The notes under the pieces: generated by a model
Databases searched by the model: none
The model's input: the letters and a program-made list of their open reading frames with translations, nothing else
What the model was told of the DNA's origin: nothing
In this document: one piece after another, positions 22,074-33,300 of the stretch
Layout: the number at the start of each line of letters is the position of its first letter
How positions within the stretch are numbered: position 1 is the stretch's first letter
Origin: Delphinus delphis
Lineage: Eukaryota > Chordata > Mammalia > Artiodactyla > Delphinidae
DNA: 64,000 nucleotides
Assembly (NCBI RefSeq): GCF_949987515.2
Contig: NC_082697.1
Coordinates: 20,467,730-20,531,729, forward strand
Direction: 5' to 3'
Program-made: the position numbers and the translations under genes

Positions 22074-22986
22074 TCACTGAGAGGAAGGATAAAGCGTGAT
22101 TTCTCTAACAGCCAGCAAATTAGCTGATGATCTGGGAAAACTTCCAGAATTAAAGCTGAGGTAGTTTTCAGTAAGGAACGTTCTCCTTGAAAGCATGGCC
22201 AGCGCGTGGTTGAGCCGGGACCTGATTCCGGCAAAGTGAATCTGCCGCTCTTTATTCAACTTTCTCAATGAGTCCCTAGAGCACAGATCCAAGTGGGGGG
22301 TGCTCCAGTACTTGGGGTGTCCAGCTGTGACGACGTCATTGGCTCTGAGGGAAGTCTGGGAGCCGATGGAGCTGGCCACAGAGCCTTGGGAGGACAGAGA
22401 GGCGGAAGACCTCAAACTGGAGGATCGCGACACAGACGTCTTTGATACTGCTGACCCCTCTTTAGCCTGGGTTCCCAGAAAGGAGAGGACATTCTCGTCC
22501 ATGTCAGTCTGGGTGCCAGCGCACGCCGTGGCCATGCTGGATTGTGTCCCCACGTCACTCATGCTCACGGCGGGCATCTCCTCTCCTGGCTCCGTCTGAG
22601 TGGTGGCATCGGTCGCCCTCCCGCCCTCCAGCCTGTCTCTGCGGCTGCTGAAGCAGCCCTCCTCACTGATGGTGGAGGCCTCAGAGTCCTCGCGCCCGGC
22701 CTCTGCCTGGCCCTCCTCACAGCCCGGCTCGGCCTTCCTGGGGCTGCTCGAGAGCCTGGCCAGCCGTAGCAGCAGCAGGTTGCCCAGCGTGAGCTCCTTG
22801 CACAGTGGTTTCTGGTTGATGAGATGGTCAAACCTACCGCTGATCCGGAAGCTGGACAGGCGTTTGGGGCTGATGGGCTTTGACTGTGCGTACAGTATCC
22901 GGAACTCCAGGTCAAAATGTTCAACCACCTGGCCGGACAGGATGACCAGGTTGCTGCTGTTTAATTTGCCATCCGTCCATGTAAAA
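22074..22986 (-). CDS. FAM83D: FAM83D coding exon 4 and stop
   Basis: This exon of 913 nt completes the serine codon, then reads [18 protein letters not shown] and continues to YPSSQ and a TGA at 22076-22074. Residues 257 to about 290 finish DUF1669. The remainder is a polar, serine-rich tail with two TQT motifs (residues 386-388 and 415-417) and degenerate TQS, TQA and SQT sites. The conserved C-terminal block [19 protein letters not shown] is kept. The acceptor is cctcaag before 22986. Compared with the recalled human tail, about two dozen residues around the TQT cluster are absent. Confidence 0.96.
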
Positions 22987-23990
22987 CTTGAGGATTAAAA
23001 ACAAACAAACAGAAGCTGGTAAGGATAAGCGATCCTCATTTACTTATTGTCAACCTGAATATAAAGCCCAGATATCCTGAGACATAAGTCACAACTCTGG
23101 TGACAGCACACCTACCATGTAGTGTGAATGCAAGTTGCCTTAACACAGTACATAACCTAGGAATGCGTTAACACAAGAGTAAAACGGCCAAAATTCACAC
23201 TCCTCAGCCTCAGAGTTGCTAAAAACTAGAAAGGGCTCCTAAAGCACTTAGGCCAGCGCCCTCACCATGAGAAGCGAGGAAGGTGCCTAGCGACGACACA
23301 GGGGGAAGCTAGTGGCAGAGCCTAGACTGGGCCCCGGTCCCTCCTCCATGCTGCCCTTTTCACAAAGGGAGACAGGACTGTCATTCTAACGATGACACTG
23401 TTGCTCAACGCACGTTTAGAGCTGACAAGTGGCCGTGCGCCCCTGCCTGTCCAGCGTACCTCCTCCTTCCCATGGTAACAGAACCCTGCCCCCTCCCAGA
23501 GCAGACAGCTTCATGTATGCACCCTCTCCAGTCACAACAGGGGTGGGCAGGTGAGCCAGGCTGGCCGGAGTATCCTATCCCCTGGGATGCGGGGACCTAT
23601 GCAGGGTGGGCATGTGAGCTAGCGAGAGCCAGGGAATTTTGCAAGACTGATACCAGTGCAGAGAGAAAGAAAGTCTCCCTCTTTGAGAAACAGCTACTGA
23701 AGGCCACGTGAGGAAGCCTGGATCTTTGCCTGCAAATGGAGAGCCTGACAGAGAATAAAGATCAACTAGAGAAAAGCAGAACCAGGAGACTGTGTTCTGA
23801 TGAATGCATGGCCCCTATGTCAAGGTGAGCTGAAAACAAAGGGTCCCTTTCAACACTTTCAAGTTATGTGAGCCAGTAAATTCCGTTTTGCATACAGTAG
23901 TTTGAGTTAGCTTTCTGCACTTGAAGTCACCGCACTGATATAGAAATTCGTATCAGGAGTAGGGTGTTTTACATAAGAAATCATAAAACA

Positions 23991-24201
23991 GGGCTTCCCT
24001 GGTGGCGCAGTGGTTGAGAGTCCGCCTGCCGATGCAGGGGACACAGGTTCGTGCCCCGGTCTGGGAAGATCCCACATGCCATGGAGCGGCTGGGCCCGTG
24101 GGCCATGGCCGCTGAGCCTGCGCGTCCAGAGCCTGTGCTCCGCAACGGGAGAGGCCACGGCAGTGAGAGGCCCACGTACCGCAAAAAAAAAAAAAAAAAA
24201 A
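23991..24201 (+). mobile_element. Young cetacean-type CHR SINE
   Basis: Perfect 16-bp duplication aagaaatcataaaaca at 23975-23990 and 24202-24217, with a long pure poly(A). In the last intron of FAM83D. Confidence 0.96.
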
Positions 24202-24737
24202 AAGAAATCATAAAACATAGTAGCAACTCTGTCTCTTGCAACCAAGAACCTAGGCTAATGCAAATTCACCTTGAGAGCTGCCTTCAGAGCCTGAGAAGAA
24301 AGAAACCCTCAGTGCAATCATGTAAACAGGACACCTAACACCAGGATTTTACAACGTCCTCAACAAACAGAAGCCATCCTCGTCCTCGTCCTCAATAGTA
24401 GCATATTTCATTTGTAGGGGGTAATTTTTATATTTTATATTTTTTTAGAACAGCCAAAAAACCATTTGGAGCTAAGTTTGGGTAATACAGATAAATCCTA
24501 CTTCGGGTGAAAATCTAGTTTCCTCCTGTTATTTCCAAACATCTTATGAAAGAAAGTCTCCAAGAAGAGTTCAAGTTTTGTTCCAAGAAATGACAGTACT
24601 GTTTGAAAAGAAAGACACCAAGAGTTCCTTGATCTGCTGGCCTCATCTTGCACAAGCCTTTGCACACCCACCTTTACCCAGGGCTGACACATAGTTATCA
24701 TTCAGGGATGCGTGCTTCTTCACAAATACGTTTTTCT

Positions 24738-24948
24738 GGGGCTTCCCTGGTGGCGCAGTGGTTGGGAGTCCGCCTGCCGATGCAGGGGACACGGGTTCGT
24801 GCCCTGGTCCGGGAGGATCCCACATGCCGCGGAGCGGCTGGGCCCGTGAGCCATGGCCGCTGAGCCTGTGCGTCCGGAGCCTGTGCTCCGCAACAGGAGA
24901 GGCCACAACAGTGAGAGGCCCGCGTACCGCAAAAAAATATATATATAT
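24738..24948 (+). mobile_element. Young cetacean-type CHR SINE
   Basis: Flanked by atacgtttttct at 24726-24737 and 24949-24960; the tail has become (TA)n. It landed beside an older antisense SINE. Confidence 0.95.
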
Positions 24949-24960
24949 ATACGTTTTTCT

Positions 24961-25092
24961 ATCCCTCTTTTTTGGGGGGGCGGGGGTGGGCTGTGCAGCA
25001 TGCAGGATCTTAGCTCCCCAACCAGGGATCAAACCCATGATCCCTGCAGGAGAACTGCGGAGTCTTAACCACTGGACCGCCAGGGAAGTCCC
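24961..25092 (-). mobile_element. CHR-type SINE, short form, antisense
   Basis: Reads aggatcttagctccccaacc to gccagggaagtcccc. The motif cgtttttct occurs at both ends (24952-24960 and 25093-25101) as its own duplication. Confidence 0.88.
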
Positions 25093-25205
25093 CGTTTTTC
25101 TTTTTTAAACTGTAGAGACACACTTCACGTATAACATCAGAGTCTAACACAGAGGTGGCAGAACACACGACCATCAGAGAGACCTAAGTAAAAATGGTGT
25201 ATCTT

Positions 25206-25408
25206 GGGCTTCCCTGGTGGCGCTGTGGTTGAGAGTCTGCCTGCTGATGCAGGGGACACGGATTCGTGCCCCGGTCCGGGAAGATCCCACATGCCGCGGA
25301 GTGGCTGGGCCCGTGAGCCATGGCCGCTGAGCCTGCGCGTCCGGAGCCTGTGCTCCACAACAGGAGAGGCCACAACAGTGAGAGGCCCGTATACAGCAAA
25401 AAAAAAAA
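25206..25408 (+). mobile_element. Young cetacean-type CHR SINE
   Basis: Perfect duplication aaaatggtgtatctt at 25191-25205 and 25409-25423. Confidence 0.96.
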
Positions 25409-26046
25409 AAAATGGTGTATCTTAACCTCTGGAGATTGGTGTTTACCACTCTTTGTCTCCACCCTCCATTCAACTTCCCTGCTCTCTACCCTCAGATGCC
25501 GTGCCAACGTGGGACTTCAAAGGTGGAGCCAGAAGCATGGATCAGTACTTTCTAGACTAAAGCACCAAATCACAAGGCTTGAAGCAAGGTGAAGGATTAA
25601 AGTAAGGGGGCTGCTTCAGCTGTGCCCTCTGCACTGAGGCTGATGCCTGCAACTGCCCTTCCCTTAAAGTGGGCAGGGACGTGGGGGGTCAAAGGCCCCA
25701 AGGAACAGGAGTTGAGACTGTTCCTGTCTCTGTTAACCCCCAATTCATCCACTGCAGTCCTGGCTGAGCCTTGAATCTAGGACTCCCTCACTATCGGGTC
25801 TCCAGGCAAGTTTCAGCCTCTGTACTTTAGGTTTGTGGACCACGAGGCAGGGGAGGGGATCCCAGCCCGACCACCTTCCAGAGGAGGAGGCTTTGATTAA
25901 CAAGCTCACACACACACAGATGCACACATAGCAGAAGGCTTGCCCATAAAGGCTCACACTGAGAGGAAAAAGCAGCTTTTACCTTCATATAGCACACTTC
26001 CTCTGAAAAGTTTAGATTAATAAGCATGGACGAGTCAGAAACTCAC

Positions 26047-26171
26047 CTGTAGGAGCCTGTAGCCACACGAATGCCATCAATCAGTGTGAACTTTTCATGA
26101 ACCTTCCCAACAATTTTAGTTCCTGACCTTGCATAGTAAATATTTCCTGTAATCGTCCGAACTGTCATCAG
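26047..26171 (-). CDS. FAM83D: FAM83D coding exon 3 (pseudo-PLD motif)
   Basis: Here 125 nt encode [17 protein letters not shown] through VATGSY, plus two bases of a serine codon. It holds HEKFTLID (residues 240-247), the single degenerate HKD-like motif of the FAM83 fold. True phospholipase D needs two such motifs, so no lipase activity is expected. The acceptor is accaacag before 26171 and the donor gtgagt after 26047. Confidence 0.96.
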
Positions 26172-26630
26172 CTGTTGGTGGGGGAAGTGGGAGAAGAAGA
26201 AATGAATGATCCAGTGAGCACATGATAAAAGAAGCCTTAGTTTACAATTTCCAAACAGACAAGCTTACTAGCAGGTCAGTGGTTCACGGTCACCATTCGG
26301 TAACAACACCCACAGCACGCAAGCCAGATGATTCTCAGGACTCAAGTAACGCTACTTAACATTTAGTTCATCTTCTTGCATGCTTTTTTATGCATGCATA
26401 CTTATTTTTGAGACCTTCGGTTCATGTGGACACGTGCTCTAGAAGATTCACTTTTTGGAGACACTAAACAATAGAATCCAAGAAATGACTTTGAAACAAA
26501 ATGTGGGGGGATAAAATCATCAAAGAAAACATGCCAGTGACAGATAACATTTTAACAAAGGTTTAAAGAAGCTAAGCTGATGTTTCTCCTCCTCTTTAGT
26601 TTAATAGCATTGCTAATAAATAATAGCCCA

Positions 26631-26949
26631 GGACTCCCCTGGTGGCACAGTGGTTAAGAATCCGCCTGTCAATGCAGGGTACACGGGTTCGGTCCCTGGT
26701 CTGGGAAGATCCCACATGCTGTGGAGCAACTTAGCCCGTGCACCACAACTACTGAGCCCCCGTGCCACAACTACTGAAGCCCGCACACCTAGAGCTGGTG
26801 CTCCGCAACAAGAGAAGCCACCACGGTGAGAAGCCCACACACCGCCACAAAGAGCAGCCCTCGCTTTCTGCAACTAGAGAAAGCCCATGCGCAGCAACAA
26901 AGACCCAATGTGGCCAAAAATAAATAAATAAATTTATTTTTTAAAAAAG
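26631..26949 (+). mobile_element. CHR SINE, long form
   Basis: Head ggactcccctggtggcacag, tail aataaataaataaatttatt. In the FAM83D intron between exons 3 and 2. No clear duplication. Confidence 0.9.
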
Positions 26950-26979
26950 TAATGATTAAACACTATAGCAAGACATAAC

Positions 26980-27630
26980 ATCCAAAGAAGTGAAAACCTA
27001 CATCTACACAAAAACCTGTACACAAATATTCATAGCAACTTTATTCATAACAGTAAAAAACTGGAAACTACCCTAATGTCCTTCAACGGGTGAATGGTTA
27101 AACTATGGTTCAACCATACCATATGATACAGTTCAGCAATGAAAAGGAACAATCTATTGATACACACAACAATTTGGACAGATCTCAAGGGCGTGAAAAA
27201 AAGCCAGCCTCAAAAGGTCACACACTGTATAATTCCATTTACATAACATTCTCTAAATGACAAAATTACAGAGATGGGGAACAAATTAGTGGTTGCCAGG
27301 GGTGAAAGATGCAGGGGAGGGCACGAGGAGGGGAGTGGATGTGACTATAAAGATGTAGCATGAGGGAGGTCTTTGTGGTGATTGAATAGCTCTGTATTCT
27401 GCTGGCAGTGGTGGGTACACATATGTATACATGTGATAAAATGGCACGAAATAGACACACATGGTACCCATGTCAATTTCCAGGTTCTGATATTGTGCTG
27501 TAAGTTACATAAGGTATAACTATTGGGGGAAACTGGGTGAAGGATACATGGAAACCTCTATGTACTATCTTTGCAACTTCTGTGAATCTATCGCTACTTC
27601 AAAATAAAAACAAAAGACAAAACAAAAAAA
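26980..27630 (+). mobile_element. L1 3' end
   Basis: Contains agcaactttattcataacag, aaactaccctaatgtccttc, tggttgccaggggtgaaaga and an A-rich end, all L1 3' signatures. In a FAM83D intron. Confidence 0.85.
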
Positions 27631-27639
27631 TTAGGGCAT

Positions 27640-28085
27640 AGCATAACATTGTTTCTGCAATATTCTTACCAAAATGCGTAATATGAATTTAACCATGGGG
27701 AAACATCAGATAAACCCATATTCTACAGAAAACTGGCTAGTATTCTTCAAAAGCATCAAGACTCTAAAAGACAAAGAAAGAGAGGAACAGCTCCAGATGA
27801 GAGGAAGCTAAGGAGAAATGACAACTAAATGCAAGATATGGTCCCAGATTGGATCCTGGATAAGAAAACCAGCATTCATGGAATGATGAGTGAAATTTAT
27901 CATGTCTACAGAGTAGATAATAGTACTATATCAAGTTTATTTCCTGATTTTGAAATTTGTGCTGAGGTTTGTAAAATGTAAACATTTAGAAAATTTGGGC
28001 AAAGAGTATCCAGGGATGCCTTATATTATTTTTCTAACTCCTTTGTAAATCAAATTATTTCAAAATGAAAATTAAAACAAACAGA
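27640..28085 (+). mobile_element. Second L1 3' end
   Basis: Reads gatagtagata-like text (gtagataatagtactatatc) then aattatttcaaaatgaaaat, an L1 3' UTR end adjoining the previous L1. Confidence 0.65.
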
Positions 28086-28283
28086 CAAAAAACCTAGAAC
28101 CTTCCATAGAGGTGCACATGAAGCTGGCAGGGGAGGGCTTCCCGGGCGATCCCTGAGCAGAGCTTCAAAGGGTCAACATATAATAACAAGCATAAAGAAT
28201 ATCACTGTGGGCAGATTTCAGTGTGGTTTTGTGCATCTTTCCCTTTGGAACTTACCTGAATGCTATGTAGGCCTCTGTGATTG

Positions 28284-28346
28284 TGGTCAAAACACTTTTT
28301 TTTTTTTTTAATTTTTATTTTACATTGGAGTATAGTTGATTTACAA
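28284..28346 (-). mobile_element. Very short L1 insertion
   Basis: Poly-T then acattggagtatagttgatt, the last few dozen bases of an artiodactyl/cetacean L1. Flanked by tcaaaacactttt and tcaaagcactttt. Confidence 0.8.
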
Positions 28347-29544
28347 TCAAAGCACTTTTGAGTGCCGGCACACAAACGTGTGACCAAGCTCCTGCAGGCA
28401 GGACACCCAACATTCTGGACCAGCCGCAGCACCAGGGCAGAAGAAGTCACCCCCACTTCTTCTGGTGAGGGGCAGGTTCACCAGCACACACAGGCCCTGG
28501 TGAGAGAAGCCTCCATGGCAAATGGTGCTTCCCGAAGAAGGAGTTAAGACATGATGAACATGGGTGAGGCCAAAAAGACAGATCTCCTTTTGACCCTTCC
28601 TAGAGGATCCAGACACCCACAAAGGCAGCAACCAACTCAGCAGGCAACTGAGTCAGCAAATACTCCTAGATTTCTGCTGAGTGGATGAATCAGAGCCAGT
28701 CACTCGATCAAAGTCGTGGCCGGGCTATTCTGTGATCTTCCTGCTGCCCACACACAGCCTCAATTACAGCAAGAGCACCTTGAAATTAAACATCAACACC
28801 TTCAATTTCTTCACCAGGCTCTGCGGCAGAGCAGGTATGGACTAAACATCTAGTTAGATGACGATGCACTTTCCAGGCCTGACTTGCATTTCCCTTGGGT
28901 CCACCTGACACATTTTTAAATTGACTGTCAGGTCACAGGGCTGACTGTTTCATTCCATCTCCAAGCTCCAAGCCTTACCTCCATCATGGATTTGCTTTGA
29001 AGCACTAGTGACAAGTTAGTAGCTACCTAATTAAACCCAATCCTGTTTCCTCTTGAGGGAGAACAACCAACAAGAGCTCTCAAGAGAAGTTAAACAGTCA
29101 AAATTGTGTAAACCAAATTGCTTGATAATAGCAAGGCGGTAAGTTCATGTCCCCTACGCGGTAGCCTACAGAACCAAAGTCCAACCTCTTCATTCACTTT
29201 GCTCATTGCTTTGTTTCCAGTACCTGGAACAATGAGTAGCTCAGAGTAGGTGCTCACATAGGTGAGAAACTAAGTTGATGAATTAAGGTGATGAACCAAG
29301 TTGCTGAATTAAGTTCTGAAGCTCTTAAGTTGCTTAATTTTTAAGAAGTGAATGGTGTAATAAATGACTATTTTTCTTGCCTTTCTACTAAAGAGAACAA
29401 GCTTGCTAAGTTACATAACCTTACATTTAAATACTTAAGCTCAAATTACTTTCATGCTCAGAGCAAAGGACATAAAAAGTCTAATTTTATAATAATGAGA
29501 AACGAGAGGCAGCATGTGACAGTGATTTAAGAACACTGGGGCTG

Positions 29545-29745
29545 CAGGCAGGCCGACAGATGGGGAAACTCCATCCCACTACTTTCTAGTTGTAGACACT
29601 GGGCTCTTGGTGTCACCACTTCCCAATATGAAACACAGGTATAACGCCACTCACCTGATGGGGCTGCTGTGAGGATTTAAGTTGCGTAACATTGTCAAGA
29701 GCCTAGGACAGTGCCAAGGACACAGCAGGACTCCGTAAACGGTGG
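29545..29745 (+). mobile_element. MIR SINE
   Basis: Contains tggggctgctgtgaggattt and aggacagtgccaaggacaca. Close to FAM83D exon 2. Confidence 0.65.
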
Positions 29746-30037
29746 TCCTTACAATTAAAATTGGAGCCTACCAGTGCTGCAGTCAAAAGCAGCAGCTTCC
29801 AAGGCAGCATCTTGCCATCAACAGACAAGCTCCCCATTAAGAGGCATCGTGACGTGAGGGAGAGGCCAAGGTCTGAACCTGACTCTGTCTTTCTTTCCTG
29901 TGAGGCTTCAGGCAAACGACTTTTCTCACGGCCTCAGGTCCCGCCCTTACAACGGGGAGACCACCACCAACGGGGAGGTCACGGATGCTCAGTCATTATT
30001 TGCTGACTGGTGAAACTAGAAAGAGTGTAACACAAAC

Positions 30038-30205
30038 CTTTTCCTCTTCAGGATGAACTTTCATATCCATGCACATATCCAAAAACTGAGAGAGCAGGGC
30101 CTGGTCCAGAAGGATGTAGACAGCAACTCCCTGTTTCCGACAGATTTCCTGCAGGTCCCGGAAGATGTCAATGTCCGTGAAAACATCCATAACCACTGCA
30201 ATCAC
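30038..30205 (-). CDS. FAM83D: FAM83D coding exon 2
   Basis: Fifty-six codons, starting [17 protein letters not shown] and ending KVHPEEEK. This is core DUF1669 sequence, including the [19 protein letters not shown] helix region. The acceptor cctag precedes base 30205 and the donor gtttgt follows base 30038; the donor is weaker than consensus but in the expected place. Both junctions are phase 0. Confidence 0.97.
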
Positions 30206-31755
30206 CTAGGACGTGGGGCAGAGAGAAGAGCCAGCGGTCAACCCACAAGGACACCACCTTACAGCTCGTTGTCCGGACTCTGGACCCCGTCTCAGAGCTG
30301 GGAAAGGATTCCTGTCCTACAATACTCTCCCTTCCTTCTCCTTCTGCGGTATCAGTTTTCCTCTCACCGTGGACTCTTGTCTGTCTCCAAAGACACTCAG
30401 GCCACTGTATGCTACAAATCTGGACTTGACCCAGCCACTCTCCTCCACACTGCAAATTTCTCAAAACTATAGATTCATCCACTACTTTGACCTCCTATGA
30501 ACTTGTTCCATTCAACTCTCTTCCTTTACTAAAACCCCCGTCTCACAAGCTCAGCTCAGACCGGCAAGATATCTAGGTTCTGCAGCTAACCCACCATCAT
30601 TTTAGACACGTGGCTTATTGCCCATGTCTGTAAAACAGGTATGTAAAAACTTAAGAGTCTCTCTGAGGCCCCCCTTCTGGGTATACCAGTCTCCAAGTCT
30701 GATTTTATTGTCTGGTTTTGGATCATAATATGGTTTTCTATTATAATCTAGAAAGGGCCACCTCATCCACCACCAACTCATGGCTTGAAACTGACTGAGC
30801 CAGGCAAGTAGATTCTCCCACCTCCTGCCTCTGTCGCTGCACATCACCTCTTCATGACGTCTGCTCCCTCCACCTGTCAGGATCTAACCAAATGGCTTCC
30901 AGAGCACCAGCCCCTCCTCTGTAAAAGGTGGTCTCTGAAGTTCTCTGGTATCTGTCCGCAGCACAAGCCCGCAACAAGAGCATGGAAATATGTCCTAAGG
31001 ATGCTGCCCTGCGGCTTGGACCAGTCCTTTCTGCTCCCCAACGACCCGGCTCCATTTGTGCCTCCTAATCAATTGTCCCCACTCAGCACACAGTACAGTT
31101 AAGGGCCACCTCAGCCACGTGGCCTTGGGTAGATTACAGCTGCTTCGAAAGTCTGTTTCCTTCGTTGCAAAATAGATTTGTTGTGAGCATTAAATGACTA
31201 GGCCACATCAAGTGCCCATACAAGAGATCCCTCTGCTATCTGTTCATTGATTCGCTTGACCAGTCCAGAGCTTCAGCCGTCCAGACAGTTCAGCGCAGGG
31301 AAACATCTCCCAGCTCCTGGCTTTCCTGCTTAAAGAGAGGCCGCTCCAGCAGCAAAGCCTCTAATCACACCCTCTGCAGGTTTGAAAGCATGGCCGTCAG
31401 CTAATTCCTGGCAGGTCTGCGGGGGAACCAAAACATGCGGGTCTCGTACAAGCCCCTGCATCGGGTCAGAGCCAGGACTGTCACCTTAGGAAACCGCTTC
31501 CGGAAGCCAAGGTTTGGAGCTCTTCTGCAGGCTGGAGCTGCAATGTACCACCCTCCTCATAACCTCATCAGTAAAAACATGAGTCTCTTCCAATCACATT
31601 AAATCCTTTCCTGAACGTTAAGGTGACTGACTTACAGGTCTGTGAGAGCAGAGGCCCCTCAATGGGACTGATTCATCTCTGGGGGCCCAGAGGACTCAGG
31701 CCAGTACCCGAGAGTCATTATCCCTTAAGTATTTGGGTATCAAAGAAGTGCAGAG

Positions 31756-32097
31756 GGGCTTCCCTGGTGGCGCAGTGGTTAAGAATCCGCCTGCCAGTGC
31801 AGGGGACACAGGTTCGAGCCCTGGTCCGGAAAGATCCCACATGCCGCAGAGCACCTGGGCCCGTGCGCCACAACTATGGAGCCTGCGCTCCACAACTACT
31901 GAGCCCGCATGCCACAACTACTGAGGTCCGCGTACCTAGAGCCCGTGCTCCACAAGAGAAGCCACCGCAATGAGAAGCCCGCGCACTGCAACGAAGAGTA
32001 GCCTCTGCTCGCCGCAACTAGAGAAATCCCGCGTGCAGCAACGAAGACCCAAAGCAGCCCCCCCAAAATAAATAAATAAATTTATTTATTTTTTAAA
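31756..32097 (+). mobile_element. CHR SINE, long form, with target duplication
   Basis: Duplication aaagaagtgcagag at 31742-31755 and 32098-32111. In FAM83D intron 1. Confidence 0.95.
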
Positions 32098-32454
32098 AAA
32101 GAAGTGCAGAGACAGACGATTTTACTGTCCATCTCTAACACCTCAGAGTCTTGTTCACCAGGAGAAGGGACGCAGAAATGCGAGCTCCCAGGAAGTCATT
32201 GCTGTGAGGGAGTCTGGGAAAGACAATTTATCTCTCTGGTTCCCTTTCTCTAATGTTGCCAAAGCCCCAGCTGTGAGCTATTCTTGGCAAAGGGTACAGC
32301 TAAACCCCACTGGAGACAATGATTTAGAAAATAAAAAGTGTTCCTTCTAAATTGGTGGCATCTTCAAAAGTTTATGTCCTCCAATGCATTTTTATACATC
32401 CTATCTGGAGATGTATCTATCCCACTAATTCAGGCCAAACAACTTACTGGTTAA

Positions 32455-32665
32455 AAGGCAGAAAGGTGTGGGCACAGTTCCCAGCTCTGTGGCTTACTGC
32501 TGTGTGACTCTGGGCAAGTTGCTTAATCTCTCTGAGTCTCAGTTTCCTCCTCTGGAAGATACGGATAATATCATCTAGCATCCACATCACAGGGCTGTTG
32601 TGAGGATTAAATGAGACAAAGCATGGAAAGGGCTTTGCTCAGGCATGAACTAGGTGTTCAAATGC
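32455..32665 (+). mobile_element. MIR SINE, well preserved
   Basis: Contains tgtgactctgggcaagttgc, tctgagtctcagtttcctcc and gggctgttgtgaggattaaa. Confidence 0.85.
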
Positions 32666-32689
32666 AGCCAGCACCTCAGAGTCTACTGT

Positions 32690-33300
32690 GGGCTGAACGC
32701 TGTGCTAGGTGGAAAGATGGCTATAAAGGATTCGACATGCACCTGACTTACCCACAAAGAGAGGACACGGGCTGCAGAGAAGGAAAATGATACTTACTGT
32801 AACAGGCAAGGAAATCAGGGGAACGCTTTGGGGGACGGGGAGACAGTAAAGCATCTCCCTTGCAGGCGTAGACCCAACACAGGCCCTCAAATGTTTACCA
32901 AAGGAGAGAAAAGGAGGATTCCTGGAGGAGATGGCCTTTGAGTTGAATCACAAATCAGGACGATTTGGACAGGGGAGAAGCAAAGGGGAGGGCATCCGGC
33001 AGGAAGCCACATGATGACAGAGGAAGATGTAGGAAATGATGGGGTATGTCCCAGTCTGGCTGGAACGCAGAGTATGCATGAGAGGGAGCGACAGGACGTG
33101 ACTGAGAGACAGGAGAGTGTGCAGGAGCATGGAGGGCCTTGGATGCCAACCAAGGTGTCAGGATCATACAGGCCATGGAGGGGAGGAGGTATAGGATGAG
33201 TGATGAGTTTAGTGATGAACCCAACAGGACAGAAGAAGCTGATGCTGGAAGTGTTGGTTGGAGATGTGGCCCCCCTCCTGCAACATAGGGCCACACACCT
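32690..33300 (-). mobile_element. L2 LINE fragment, antisense
   Basis: Contains ttcctggaggagatggcctt, gagttgaatcacaaatcagg, ctggctggaacgcagagtat and atggagggccttggatgcca. Confidence 0.7.

Larger units (their letters stand above)
22987..30037 (-). other. FAM83D introns 2-3, unassigned parts
   Basis: Apart from exon 3 and listed repeats, 22990-23970, 24220-24720, 25430-26046, 26180-26630 and 28350-29540 show nothing recognisable. Three young SINEs cluster at 23991-25408. Confidence 0.5.
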
